A stretch of 64,000 nt of DNA from Tachypleus tridentatus (taxonomy: Eukaryota; Arthropoda; Merostomata; Xiphosura; Limulidae): positions 24,159,276 through 24,223,275 of the forward strand of contig NW_027467782.1 in assembly GCF_004210375.1 (NCBI RefSeq), given 5' to 3'. Under the pieces are notes generated by a model. The model had not been told where the DNA came from and did not search any database. It saw only the letters and a list, made by a program, of their open reading frames with translations. Every line of letters starts with the position of its first letter. The stretch's first letter is position 1. Positions 37,275-50,400 of this stretch are shown here, in pieces. A program made the translations under genes and the position numbers.

Positions 37275-37479
37275 GTTTGGCTTATTTTAAATTTTGCGCA
37301 AAGCAACACGAGGGCTGTCTGCGCTAGCCGTCCTTAATTTTGTAGTGTAATACTAGAGGGATAGCAGCTAGTCATCACCACCCATCGCAAACTCTTGGGC
37401 TACTCTTTTACCAACGAATAGTGAGATTAACCATCACATTATAACGCCCCTTTGGTTGAAAGGACGAGCATGTTTGGTA
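37275..37479 (-). mobile_element. SINE-1 without tRNA head, nested in LINE
   Basis: Tail and body in reverse orientation (GCGCTAGCCGTCC, CATCACCACCCATCGC, CTTGGGCTACTCTTTTACCA). The sequence stops at CATGTTTGG, where the tRNA-derived head should begin, so the head was lost or never copied. Confidence 0.85.
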
Positions 37480-37606
37480 GAACATAAAGCAAATTAATAT
37501 TACAGTTATATCCAGACGTGACTTTTACAGGTAACAATATCAGCAAAATTCTTAAGGATTACATTGACTCAAACTGCATACAACACGTTAATAGCATGAA
37601 AACCAG

Positions 37607-37715
37607 TCAGCGGTATGTCTCCGGATTTACAACGCTAAAATCAGGGGTTCGATTCCCCTCGGTGGGCTGAGCAGATAGCTCTTTGTGGCTTTGCTATACG
37701 AAATACACACACACA
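37607..37715 (+). mobile_element. SINE-2 nested in LINE, with target-site duplication
   Basis: Head GTATGTCTCCGGATTTACAA and B box GGGTTCGATTCCCC are well kept. The tail is a CA-rich run (ACACACACAC). It is flanked by CATGAAAACCAG at 37595-37606 and CATAAAAACCAG at 37716-37727. Confidence 0.9.
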
Positions 37716-38115
37716 CATAAAAACCAGAATTTTGAAAATAGCGAGTTACTTTAAGAATGTGAATAATAAAAAGAAGATTCAACAGAAAACATATTAAAAC
37801 TTTACAGAACACACATCAGACCAGTCGTAGAATATGTTTGTACAACATGGATAAATGTATCAAAAACACTCATCAACAAACAGCATATACAACATTGTAT
37901 TTTAACGCAAGCATATACAGTCCCACGATCAACAAACTAAATATTTCTACACAACTGTTCAAACATGCCAATTCTATTAAACAGACTCCTGGATAACTCG
38001 CTTAAATATTATAACAGAAATATTAATTCAAATGAACTGATGAGCAAACTAGAGAGTTACATAATACATGAAGAATCTAGCTCTAAGTACCTCTCCCCTC
38101 TGAACGTCATAAATA

Positions 38116-41107
38116 AAAAAACTTAAAAGTCCAAAAAGTGCTAGGCTAATTGAGTTGTAGATATAAACGTAGCTGTATTTTAAAATTTTGTATATAAAAA
38201 GAGGATTATGTGTTTGGGTGCATATGACTGTATTCTGAACACAGACTAATAGTTCGATCATAAAAAAGAGAAGCTATAAAAATATATGAATTAATATTAT
38301 CCCATGAAAAGACTAAGTTAATTACAACTACGGACAATGGCAAAATTTAATATACTGTAAGTAACACAACAACAAAGTAAATGCTAATTAATTACCCAGG
38401 ATTTAGTAGCAGTGCAGATAAAATAACAGTTCCAGAGAGGGAGGAAGAGGTATACAGTAAACCTGTCCCTTTCTGGTCCGAAACATGGACTAACTCCAGA
38501 TGAAGAATAATAATTTGCTAGTGGTTGTATAGTTCTAATAAGTGGCACCAGAGGATAGTGTGTTATCTACGTCTTCCTGAAAGGACTGTTTCGTGTCGCC
38601 CTACACATAAAATGTCTAAACTCAAAAAATGTATCACTAACTGTAACGTATTAATGTGGTGTGTTATTGTTATTAAGCAGAAAACTACCCAAACATATAT
38701 CTATACCCTTCTCACCGAAAGTAACGAAACCCTATTTGTAGCGTTATTAGCCCTTTGTCTTGTCGCTGAGCCAAGTAATGCAGTACAGTTGTATTCACCT
38801 GTTTCTAGACGATCGTATATGAAAGTATCTATTCATACATTTAATGTTCTCAGATTTATATGATATAAATATATAACTAGAGCTTGACGGTCAAGTCTTT
38901 GTATATAAAGTCAGCATGTTACACATATTGGTCAAATGCTTTTGCAATGTTTAGGAAGATAAAGTAACAAACATTATCTACTGTAATGTGATACAAAAAG
39001 TGATTTTGACTTTGTAAGCACATTTACCCTTTATTAATATTTTTATGAAGCTTGAATTAATATGTATATTTGTTATTTTTGTGTAGGAATTAAACTCACT
39101 ATCCACTAGTTCTAATGAAATGGAGAAGCTAGAGAGATAGACTGTTTACAGTTTAGATTTCACTACATTCACTCTCAGCTATTAACAATATAAGTAAACT
39201 TAGAAGCTAAATAAAGACACAATAACAAGTTATTTTATTATGTAGGGTGAAGTAGGGGGAAATCTTTTCATATAATTAACTTATTTTTACATGTTTACAT
39301 ATTATTTTATAATAGACATTTTGGGGGTATATATCAAGGGTCAAGTGTTCTCGTTCTAATGAAGATCAGTCTGGCCGTTTTTCTGTTATTTGTTCCTTTC
39401 ATACACACGATCAAAAGTACGTGGAAAGGTTCATTTGGTTCAAGTTTGTATTGCTCGAATTGGGATAAAGGATTTGCATAATTAAATAATCATCATTGTT
39501 CAATCTATTGTATTGTACATTATTCTAACATTTCTACAGAAGGTCAATATCTATAGATTTCAACAGGTTTTTCAAATCGGTGGGCTGTTATAACAGGTAA
39601 AAATTATAGATAAAACTCCAATTCTATCATCTCAGGTGTTATCAATACAGTTATTATTTCAAAATCTTGAAAAAAAAACCCAATAAAAACAACGTTTTTC
39701 CAGAGAATTATTGGTGTGGAGAGATTAAGTATGAAGGCTGTAAAATGTACATTCATAGAACCAAATCATTTGTATTTTCTTCAGTTTAGGGATGTTACAG
39801 ATATTTCACAAAAATATGGTTTTGACACTAATAAAGGAAGATATGAAATTTATTACTAAGTGGTCCATAATTTTGACGGTAAGTAAACAATTTTTAAATG
39901 GTATAAAACTTATTTGTTTGACGTTAAACACAAAACTACACTAAGCCAAGTATCATTGTCAGTGGAGATAAAATACTTCAAGTTCAGAAATGTCAATAAC
40001 AACCTCTGTTTTATTCCTGTAGCTTTAACTGTGTTCTCAAAAACCTTTGGCCTACTAAACTTATAGAAGGAATATTTCCCACATTTGTTACACAGAAGAA
40101 CCATAGATAATTACCAGGGACACGTATCAAACATCAGCCTTTATTCATAAGACACGATGACAACAGTACTCAGAAAGAAATTTCTGGAATGACATCGATA
40201 GTCACGGGAGGACCATCGAATCTTTAAAAAAAGATGTTTTCAAGTTAAATTAGTGTACGTATATGAGTCGTGATAAATTCAGCAGTTTTTAACACGAAAA
40301 TAAATACAGTATTTATTCTAATATATCAAACAAAATAGATGTGTGAGCTATCTAATTTCTATAAACATTTAACTTTCGTTAAAAGTAAAGGCAGAGGAAC
40401 TGCATAGTAACGCTATAAATAAACGTGATGACAAAACTGCCAAGATAATCATTAAAATTAATAAAGATGACATTCTTGATTATAAACACAATTTGAATAT
40501 TATGCCATAATTTTCTATGGTTTACCTTATATTTACAAAGAAGGAGTTTCATTACGACCTATTGTTTTCGACAATTGAGTTTTCAGTCATACTTTACTGG
40601 GCTTTAGTTGAATTTTTAAAATGTTCACTATCATTGAATCTATATAAATAAATATCAGTATGTGTCTGTTTCTAATACGTCTCCACGTTTTTTGTTCAAT
40701 TAACACCAAAGCTAACACGGTGATATAGCTCTATTTGTTGTTTGTCTGCAAACCATTAACTAGATAATCAGACCAACGTCTTGCAATTCCATCTTTCACA
40801 AATGCTAAGAGTTATCGTTAGTGTTTTTGGACAGTGTTTTCTGTGTATTATTATTCTCTGTTCTTATTGTATTATTTAATTACATAAAAACATTATTGAT
40901 TGTATCAATACCTTTAGTACATTAAGTTTCATGACAGTTGACAGCAAAAAAGAGAAGACCCAGGTGAATATTATATTCTATATTTTTCATATGTGTGTTT
41001 TATTTATTATTTATATCACTGAGTAAAATGTAACAAATAGTAACTTATGAGATAAGGTAAAGTAATTCTTGTTAATATGATATGCTTGTATGCAGCTCAT
41101 GGGTTAT
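38116..41107. other. Long non-coding stretch, nothing recognised
   Basis: About 3 kb of AT-rich sequence. A 112-codon plus-strand frame (38525-38863) and a 64-codon minus frame near 39910 show no recognisable domains or good splice borders, so I do not call them. Confidence 0.4.
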
Positions 41108-41469
41108 TTAATTTTTGGGTTTTGGTTCCAGTTTCGGATCTCTTGTGAAAACAATCTTGTGAGGACTGTTAACGTGTTTAATTTGATTATTCTTTTTAGG
41201 TTTCTGTACAATAAGTTTATGTTCGCTTTGGCAACGTTTCAATTGACACGTGGGTGTTAATTTTGAAGCTCTACCAATAACAAATTTGTTTCGGTTTTCA
41301 GTATTTTCAATAACAATAAAAACGTTTCTCTGATGTTGTTCTGGTTTACTGCCAAGTCTTACAGAAATAATTTTATCAATATTGTGAAAACGTCTAGTAG
41401 AGGGAGGCCTGATGTTCTTTGACACCTCCCTCTGGATACGTTCATCGTCTTTCACTTCTTTTGGTGTTT
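41108..41469 (-). CDS. Exon F: C-terminal exon of the Ig/GCC2 protein
   Basis: The reading frame contains TPKEVKDDERIQREVSKNIR and ends PHKIVFTRDPKLEPKPKN and a stop. Two AGs are possible: the one ending at 41474 gives the wrong phase after exon E, while the one ending at 41470 fits it, so the latter is chosen. The tail is rich in Lys, Arg and Asn and has no recognised domain. Confidence 0.65.
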
Positions 41470-44400
41470 CTGTCTGAAGATGTAAATCATAATTAGTGAG
41501 GCAACAACACTCATCAATCGAAAAAAATGTTTTAATAATAATAACCAGTTAATAAACATTTTAAAAATATATAATTTATTCTTTATGTAACAATCATTTT
41601 ACTATAATATGAGTAAAACCAAATAAGTGTTTGTATGAAAATTTTAAATTATGAAATTGGTTTCAGGTATCTGATAAACGTTTTCTCAAAACTATGAAAT
41701 ATATCTCAAGTATTGTCCCATATAGTGAGGAAGGTAATATAGAGCAGACAATAGCTTTAAATAATGTTTTACATTTATGTTTTGTACGTTCACAAATACT
41801 AACTTGCTAAAACAAGATAAAACTACTGTTATAAATAAATGTTAGTTATTTTCCTCATTTCATTGTTATATAAATTAAACATGAAAAGTTATGCAATCTG
41901 AACTACAAATGACTATAAAGAGGAAGAGTTTTCAAACTGTCTTATCATAGTTGTAACACTGTAGTAAATCACACAGTTTATATAGTACTTTAAAATATTC
42001 AATAATCTTAGTAAAGTCCAAAAGAAGACAGCTGGATATTTCACTAAATGTCTGTCAGACCAATGAAAGTTGGCTGACTATAAAAAACAAACACTGTTGT
42101 AAAATATCTCAAAGTGTTATTAACATGATATGGTGGAATCACTTATAACAAAATGGTACAAATACACTGGTACTAAACTAAGAACAATAAAGTCCACATT
42201 TTAAGTAAGTTACCGTGATCTAACGATTCGCAGCAATTATGTGATAACTGTTAAAAACAGAATCAGATGTTCGTAGTTACAACAGAACTTCATTTCAGTG
42301 TATGTACGGTTAAAAACACAAGAAATTTGGCAATATTAACAACAAAAGGTATATTATAGTTATAGTAAGACACAACTCACTTTAATATCATTAGTGGAAG
42401 TATGTGTGGAAATGAAACAAGAAGAATTACATGTATTCAAATGACTGAATGCGTGTTTTTCAGTAGTTGTGGATGTCTTAACAACACTCATTGTAAGTAT
42501 GCAACATCGATATCATATTGATCACTCAGTTTGACATAGTATACATTACATTAAAGTGAAATGTTTTTAACTACACTAAATATTAATCATAAACGTAATA
42601 TGAATGAGAAATTAATTCAATTTTGAACCAGATACAGATATTCACAGAAATTAAATATGAGAATGGTTGTAATTATTTTATAACAGTAATTTTGCATTAA
42701 CATTAATAATGTACTATTAATTCCATTATATTTTAGTTACTTCTTGCAATATATATGTATGTATAAATAAACTTGTAGGAAGTGAAAGTTTAACATTAAG
42801 AGCAGATCCTTGTTATTAATGGTTATATACTGATGCTGTATGATACTAACTACTATAAAGTAAAAAAAACTTTAAACATACGAACCGTTGTTGGTGAATC
42901 AGATTTTAATGTCTCTTCAGGTTTGTCATCATTCACGATTGTCTTAACGCGTGTTTTTAATTTAGTTTTATCAGAACCTGAAGCAGACTTGCTCAGGTTT
43001 TCTGTTCTTTCTGTTTTCTTTTCTACTGAGTGATTTTCATTTATTGTCTGTAAGATGGTTGGTTCTGTTTGGTTTTCCTTTAACACCATATTAGTTTCTC
43101 CTTTATTAAACTTATTTGTCGGGGCCTTCTCACACTCAGGGATCATTGAAACAGCTTCCAAAATGTCTAATTCCCTGGGGGTGATCTTTTCAGTAACAAG
43201 CTCTTGGTCTTCTAGCTTTGTATAGGCAAAAACACCACAAGACCCGAGGACGCGGTTTTTAAGGGCATTCCATTTGCCCCGGGCTTTTTCATTCACGTTG
43301 CAGAAGCAACAAAGAACGCTAAACAATAATGAAATAATAATAAATAAAAACGCGATTTATTTATTTCAGTTTTCTATATAAACAATACCATTAAAGATCA
43401 ACTCTAAATAGCTGTGTTTTTTGTTGGTTTTTTTTCGTTAACAAACAGATCTACAAAAACACTTGATAAATCACCATACAGAAGTTTGGTGAGAAGTGTT
43501 AACTGTAACTGAAAAGTTATTTTACCTCATTTGTAAGGTTAATTAAACATATTCAGCTTTACTAAGTTCATATTGGTGTTTTTACAAATTAACTACCAAA
43601 GGGGCACTGACATTTTCAAATATCTAACCCTACAATTCAATTAAAAGATAATTGGGTATTGAGGTCAGATGCTCTCTCACCCCTGTTCCACATACTTTAA
43701 TTATCAAGAACTGGAAGATAACATGTAGCTTACCACGAAGCAATAAGACAAATCGAAATTAGTGTTAGCTCTTCCATCCACCAAGGATATCTTACAACTG
43801 TAGGTTTGGAGGCCCAGGGGGAAAGTAACCTTGAGAACCACTTCAGTTGGATCTTAAGAGAGAGAGTTGTTTTACACATTGTATCGATTACATGAAACAG
43901 AAAGAAAACTTCAAATGTAACTTAATAAAAAAGTGTATAATTCTTTAAACGAAAAAATAAACTTGATTTAACATATTAAAAAAATTCAATTAAATAAATA
44001 TGATATTTCTTATATATTTTCATATTAAACATTGATAACAACCTTTACAATTTGACAACTGTGAAAATACACATTTTCTTTACACTTTAAACGATAATTA
44101 GCAAAGAAAAATGACGCCTGTTATATTATTTGAGCTCCTTACTGGTAGACAAATGGTACATTTATATAATAACAACAACTATATAGTTATATAACAGGAA
44201 ATCAGCTAGGTTTTCCAACATATTTACATTGTGAGACGATATATCACGAAACCTACTGACTTTCCATTCCAAATACACGTGATCAGACGATATAAGAAAA
44301 ATCTAGACATTTTCTTTACGATAATGTACATATTATTCAACTCAGTATAACACAGTGAGTTAAATCAACTTCGATTCACTTAACTTGTAAGGATATGTAA

Positions 44401-47400
44401 CACAAACAGTCTTTCCATTGACTACTTAATAAAGTCAGTTTGTTTAATCGGTATTCACTTACTGTATTAAGTTTTATAATTAACTACTTCACTTATTATG
44501 GTGCATAATTATATTTTACTATCGAATCGTATCCACTGAATGGTAGTTTCTGCGTCTTTACAACACTATTAAAAACAGTAATTTTTACAAATTTCTCTTT
44601 ACTCTAAATTTCCCAGATAAAGAAGGATACCATTTTGACCACAAACACTGAACGTCGTACGTCACCACTGATGAAGTTTTTCGTTTACTTGGAAACAATT
44701 CTTTCTAAGATTTAAGTTATGTTTTGGGACATACACTGTTTTAGTTAAATATCTTTACGTCTTTTTAGTAATAATGTGACGCATACAGATGTGATATTGA
44801 TACACCGTAATATTTGTTTGTTTTTCAATTTCGCGGATAGCTGAACGAGGACTTTCAGCGTTAGCCGTTCCTAATTTTGAAATGATATACTGGAGGTAAG
44901 ACAGCTATTCAATACTATTTGTCGTAAATGTTTGAGCCCATATTTAAAAACAAGTAGTAGGATTTCCCAGTAAAAGCAAAACTTTTTAATGCATTAAAAA
45001 CCATGAAAGTTATGAAGAAGTATCGTATTATAACAATCTGTTTGAACAAAAATAAACATTTTTAAAATGTTAAGGAAACAATAAAACTTTAAAACCCTTT
45101 TGTTCCATTACTTCTACAAAGATCTTTATTATCAGCTCCTTCTTCATCAGTAATTTTATCTCCAGGACAAGGTATACAGGCGTCAGCAGCAAAAGATGCC
45201 ATGTAAGTCCCTCCTGGACACGGCAGGCAGTGAGTTTGGAATCCATTGTCATAGTGACCAGGAGGACATGGATCTAAAAGCGTTAAAAGTACAAAACTAA
45301 ACATTTATTTACCCAGTGTTGATTTTATTGTTCTAACAACGTCTTTAGTATCAAAAAACATATGTGTTGAACTAAAATTCCATATTTTTAAAAGTCTTTC
45401 ATCTATTTGTGTTTAATGTAAACAGTTTAAAGTAATTGAGTATCACATATACTTACAACACCTGTTAACATCTCTTTGGTATCCACGAGTACAGTTGAGA
45501 TTCTCGGCTGGAATATACACTGGAGAAAACAACAGAGAGTTAATATTTTTATAAGCACGTTTTGTGTCACCGTTTGAATTTTAAGGTTTTTCACAATGAG
45601 CACGACGCACTAGTTATAATATTAAAAATAAATAATGTTGTAAAATAACAACATTAATGTTACTTTTCGTGAGAAAAATAAAACGTGTCAAAACAGTTTC
45701 TTAACAGTAGACTTTTGTTTCTTCATGTACTTCCTAATGGAGTTAACTAATGAAACTAATCACACAAACTTGGAAGTTTATGAAATTACACACGATCTTT
45801 TTTTTATTGGTACATTTGATTTCTGTTGGTGTTTCCCTTGTAAAATACTTATTTGTCACAGTTAAACGTGAAACTGTTGTCATTGTTTATGTTAATATCA
45901 GTTATGAAAATACAGGTTATTTTGGGAATATTACGTTGGTAAAATGTATCAGTATGTGATTGTGTCTTGCAAACAACAAAATATCAAATAATATCCTTAT
46001 AATGCAGAAATTGGATGAAATGCATTCCGAGAAAATTTTTCATTTAAAGTTAATATAAAAGCAAATACTTAATTTTTTGCGGATTTATCAAGATAAATAA
46101 TATAGCGATCTAACACCTTTCACTGTAAATTTATAGTATTGTTTATTCAAAATACGTTCTCAAAAAACTTCTTAGATATGATTTGTATCTTTAGAGTACA
46201 AAAGATTTTGCTTCAACATTCACAAGTTGAGTTTATTATATCAAAATAACTTTGGAGCCTCATCACTTCTCTCTACAGGTTTACCATAATCCATCTTGTC
46301 TCTGATCACATAGAAATCTGTAATTCCGACATCAGTGACGTGACTGGTATGTCTGTGTGTACAATGACATGCATATCTATCTAATTACTCAGCGGTTAGA
46401 AGACAGATATTTTTTTACGTACCATCGCCTGGGACACTTCAGCGGTTTTTATCTCTGACATTTGTGTTCGTACGACTTGTTGTAGGTCTTTTTCCAAATT
46501 ATTCTGGCTAACCAAAATTATTTCTTCGATGCTCTTACGTACAATAAATATCTTTGTTTCGAAAAATTTAAATTCTCATTTGAATATATTTTCATGATTT
46601 GGGCATATAAAAATTTACATTGGAAAGGTCTGTTACATACCTTTCCCAAAAGTAACCAATTTTCGGTTACATCACACCATTTACGAAATGTTATATCAGA
46701 TCGAGTCACATTATATGACAGGTTGCATATTCAAAACTGTTTTGATATGGCTTACTAATCCCTATAAACTATTATTGCTATGAACATCAGTGGCAGCCTC
46801 TGACTAATACTGTATGTTTATTACACGAGTACCGATAAGATTACGAGTTCGTCTTCATCACTACCCTGAAATAGCTCTTTTCAAGGTATCTTTAGCATCA
46901 ACTGATGGAATGTGATACATCTTCCAAGAGTATATTATGGCTGTCAATATCAACATCTGCACCTTGGATTTGGACAATATCACCCATTACTGGAGTCCTG
47001 ATTAGATGGATCAGTATATGGACGAACAAAGAGTGTAGTATTGATGGTAACATTTAAAGTAATTATATGTGGATATGTTTACCAATACTCATTCATACCA
47101 CACTTCAACATCGACATTTCCTCTCATTAAAATTAAGAAAAACTGATTTCATGTTATCTCTAAAGTAATAATTCATTGTAAGTACTTTTAACACAATATT
47201 AATAATCTCTTTTATGCATTTATATTTCTGAGGAACCCACTTGAAGCTAATAAATTTTGCATACATTCTACAATGGGTAATTTAAACCTTTTTATTACAG
47301 AATTCATATATAGTTCGACGTTTCTAGGTTATAAAGCAATGAGGAAGGAGATTTGAGATAACGGTGATATAGAGAAACCTTAGTCAACAACACGATACTC

Positions 47401-50400
47401 ACCCAGTTGTGAGTTTTACTTAAATTCTTGTAAAAAATAAAGCAAATACAATACTAATATCATTTATAAAATACTTTATGGCAACTTCCACGTATTTTAC
47501 GTCAGTGAAACAGGCCAAAAACGCAAAACAACTTTCATGTAACACAAAGAAATAGAATATCACGTTTTTAAATTTAACAGTGCAACTCAAATAAATATAC
47601 TACAGGTAACATTTAAATTCCAAACAGAGAATCCAACATCATTAGACGATAAACCAAATAATTCCTTGTAATACAAGAGCAAACACACGTTAAATCAACA
47701 TAAAGAAACACTTTTATATCTATATTAATAAAATTTAATAAATCTTGTTCGATGTATTATAGTTTGAAGATGATACTTTTTATTTACAAGATTTTATAAC
47801 TTATAAAATATTCTGAGAGCACAAAGAGTAACGCAGCTAGTATTAATAGGAAATTACACGAAGGTTGTTAAAAACTATAATATGAAAATAAGACAGTTCA
47901 ATTTTCATTACAATTAAATGATATAAAAGATAACGTATCGTTTTATGAACGAAATCGATAAAAACACAATTTAATTAACGTAGGTGGGAGTATTTTAAAA
48001 TTCCTAACTGGTGCAGTAACAACAGTTTGATCAGCAGAGACAATTCCATAAAAAAATTATTTACTTTATAGGGAAACAAACGAATAATATGAATTATTTG
48101 ACTCAACCAACTGAAAACCATGATTAGAAAAGTATTCAGATCATTGATAAATATCACGAATATATCAATACATGTCAGAGAAAAATAAAATAAAATATAC
48201 AAAACAAGAGCTGAAATGTTAGTTTTCAATGACAAAATTCAGAATAATTGAGAGTAGTTAGCTTTTACAGTGGAAAACAGTAGATCGGAGTTAGCTATGT
48301 TAGTACAAGCGCGGTATGTGACCGCAAATAGAAAGTTAAGTTCTTGCTTTCTACTTTAAGTAAGCTATCAAATCTATTAAACAAAAGATTACCTCACACT
48401 TATAGTTTGTGGTCCCTACACATAGTTATCAGATTTTCATTTATTACACGTGGACTGACATTACTACAGCTACAATTAGATGCACCTTGAAAATGTTTGA
48501 ATAAATTGAAAAGAAATGCACTTATTATAGTTGTAATAATATCAGTCCACGTGTAATACATGAAAATCTGACAACTATATGTAGGGACCTCAAACTGTAA
48601 ATGTGATGTAATCTTTCATATATATTTGACAGCTAACTTGGAGTAGAAAACAAGAACTTAACTTTCTAATTAACTGTAGAGAATGAAAAGCTTTTCGAAT
48701 GTTCAAGTACACATAGTTTTTCTTATAACAAAACCACATCGGGCTATTTACTGTGTCCACCGAGAGCAATCGAACTCCTGATCTTAGCGTTGTAAATCCA
48801 TAGACTTACCGCTGTCCCATCGGGAGACTATTTCATTAAAACAATAACTCCATGAACAGTTATTTAATGTTAAGTGTTAACTGATTTTATCTGTTGTCAG
48901 TCCAAAACTGGTTGCTTATCAGTTCGATTATAAGACTATAATCGTAACGTTTTTTAATTAATGATTAAATGGTACAATAGATTATATTACACGTTTTTAA
49001 GCTGCGAGTTTTTGTTTCTATTTTTCTCTGTAAATATGCACTCTACTTAAACTAAACACATACTTATACGACTTGGATTTAAATGTATTCATAAAGAATG
49101 TGAAAAAACAACGTATTTGCGAGTCATTTGAAAACACTGAACCACAAGAATAAGAGGATCAATTTAAAATAAAACACCAGTTTTAACAAATGAAGTTCAA
49201 TTAAAATTCCTTTCAACCAAAGAAATTATTCAGTCGCATTTATTCCAGTTTAAACATTAAATCATCGGCGTGTAATATAATTGCTTCGCCAACTTAAACA
49301 TTTTCTACCCATCCTGTACATATTTTACATACAGAAAAAATATTTTTTATTGCTATAGATGAGACCGACTAACGGGTTCTAGCATTAAAGAAATCTCCTA
49401 TAACGAGATTTCCGCACACCACTAACTTAAAATCGGTTATGAGCAAATTGAAAAAAAATGAGGCAGAAATATTTGCGAGCAAATGTGATGTTAAACATAA
49501 TTATTAGGCTTCACTAACATCTGCACTCCCCATCAAAACCTGATACTATTAAAGAAACATCCGTTTATGGTAAGAACGAAAATATCTAATTTGTATACGT
49601 AAAAATAAATTTAGAGCTGAGTTGTTTATGTTTGTGTGTTTTCTTTTAGCAAAGCCACGTCGGGCTATCTGCTGAGCTCACAGAGGGGATTCGAACCTTC
49701 GAGTTTAGCGTTGTAAATCCGTAGACTAAGATAGCAAAAAAAAAAGAAAGAATAGAACGGCAGTGGTATCAACAGTTTGAAACTACTGTGTAGAAACTTT
49801 AGATAGATTGAAAGTGTAGTGTATCAGTAAGATATCTTTAGAGTTTCAAATTTTTAACCAAATCTTTGAATTCATCATCATCATCTGCCACTCGATTCCT
49901 TCAAGGAACATGGGGCCGCAATCACTACGGTTTCTGTAACAGGTTGAGTTAAGTGAGTAGGTTGTAAGCCCACTGCACCGATATGTTCCTAATTTAGAAG
50001 TGTAAGACTAGAGGGAAGGTAGCTAGTCATCACCACCCATCGCCAACTCTTGGGCTACTCTTTTACCAACGAAAAGTGGGATTGACCGTCACATTATAAC
50101 GCCCCCACGGCTGGGAGGGCGAGTATGTTTAGCGCGACGCGGGCGCAACCCTCGGATTACGAGACACACGCCTTACGCGCTTGGCCATGCCGGGCCAATC
50201 TTTGAATTTCTTAGGTTGAAACCAATGAATACAAATACTTTACAAACGATAATTAATGACAGAATTAATTTTCTTTTTTCTTTGTATGAACATCCGGCTT
50301 GGTTGTTTGCAAAAAAGTAACATATATGAAATTTTTATTGTGAAATAATTAAGTTAAAAGTGATACTATTGTCATCATAATCTTACGTATACATGGGCAA

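Larger units (their letters stand above)
37055..38115 (+). mobile_element. LINE reverse transcriptase 3' part (Jockey-like), interrupted by two SINEs
   Basis: Translated pieces include HTILSQFSGDVAIWN, the catalytic palm motif normally FADD, and downstream LKLYRTHIRPVVEYVCTTWI, NMPILLNRLLD and a C-terminal tail. These match the C-terminal half of Jockey-type LINE reverse transcriptases. The A-to-S and D-to-G changes in the FADD box, several stops and frame changes, and SINE insertions at 37275-37479 and 37607-37715 show a dead copy. The 5' part is missing. Confidence 0.75.

Noticed and set aside
38436-38475. Similarity to 32665-32705 (GAGG..GAAGAGGT..CAG...ACCTG.CCCT)
   Set aside because: Short and gapped. 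Not enough to claim a shared element.
45750-45959. 69-codon plus-strand frame with a hydrophobic start
   Set aside because: Antisense within the large intron, low complexity, no splice support.
46920-47020. Ankyrin-repeat-like string on the minus strand (QGADVDIDSHN)
   Set aside because: Too short, not repeated, no splice borders. Could be chance or a decayed element.
47975-48235. Hydrophobic 86-codon minus-strand frame as the missing membrane segment of the Ig gene
   Set aside because: It lies between exons A and B, has no fitting splice sites or phase, and its hydrophobicity comes from AT-rich codons.
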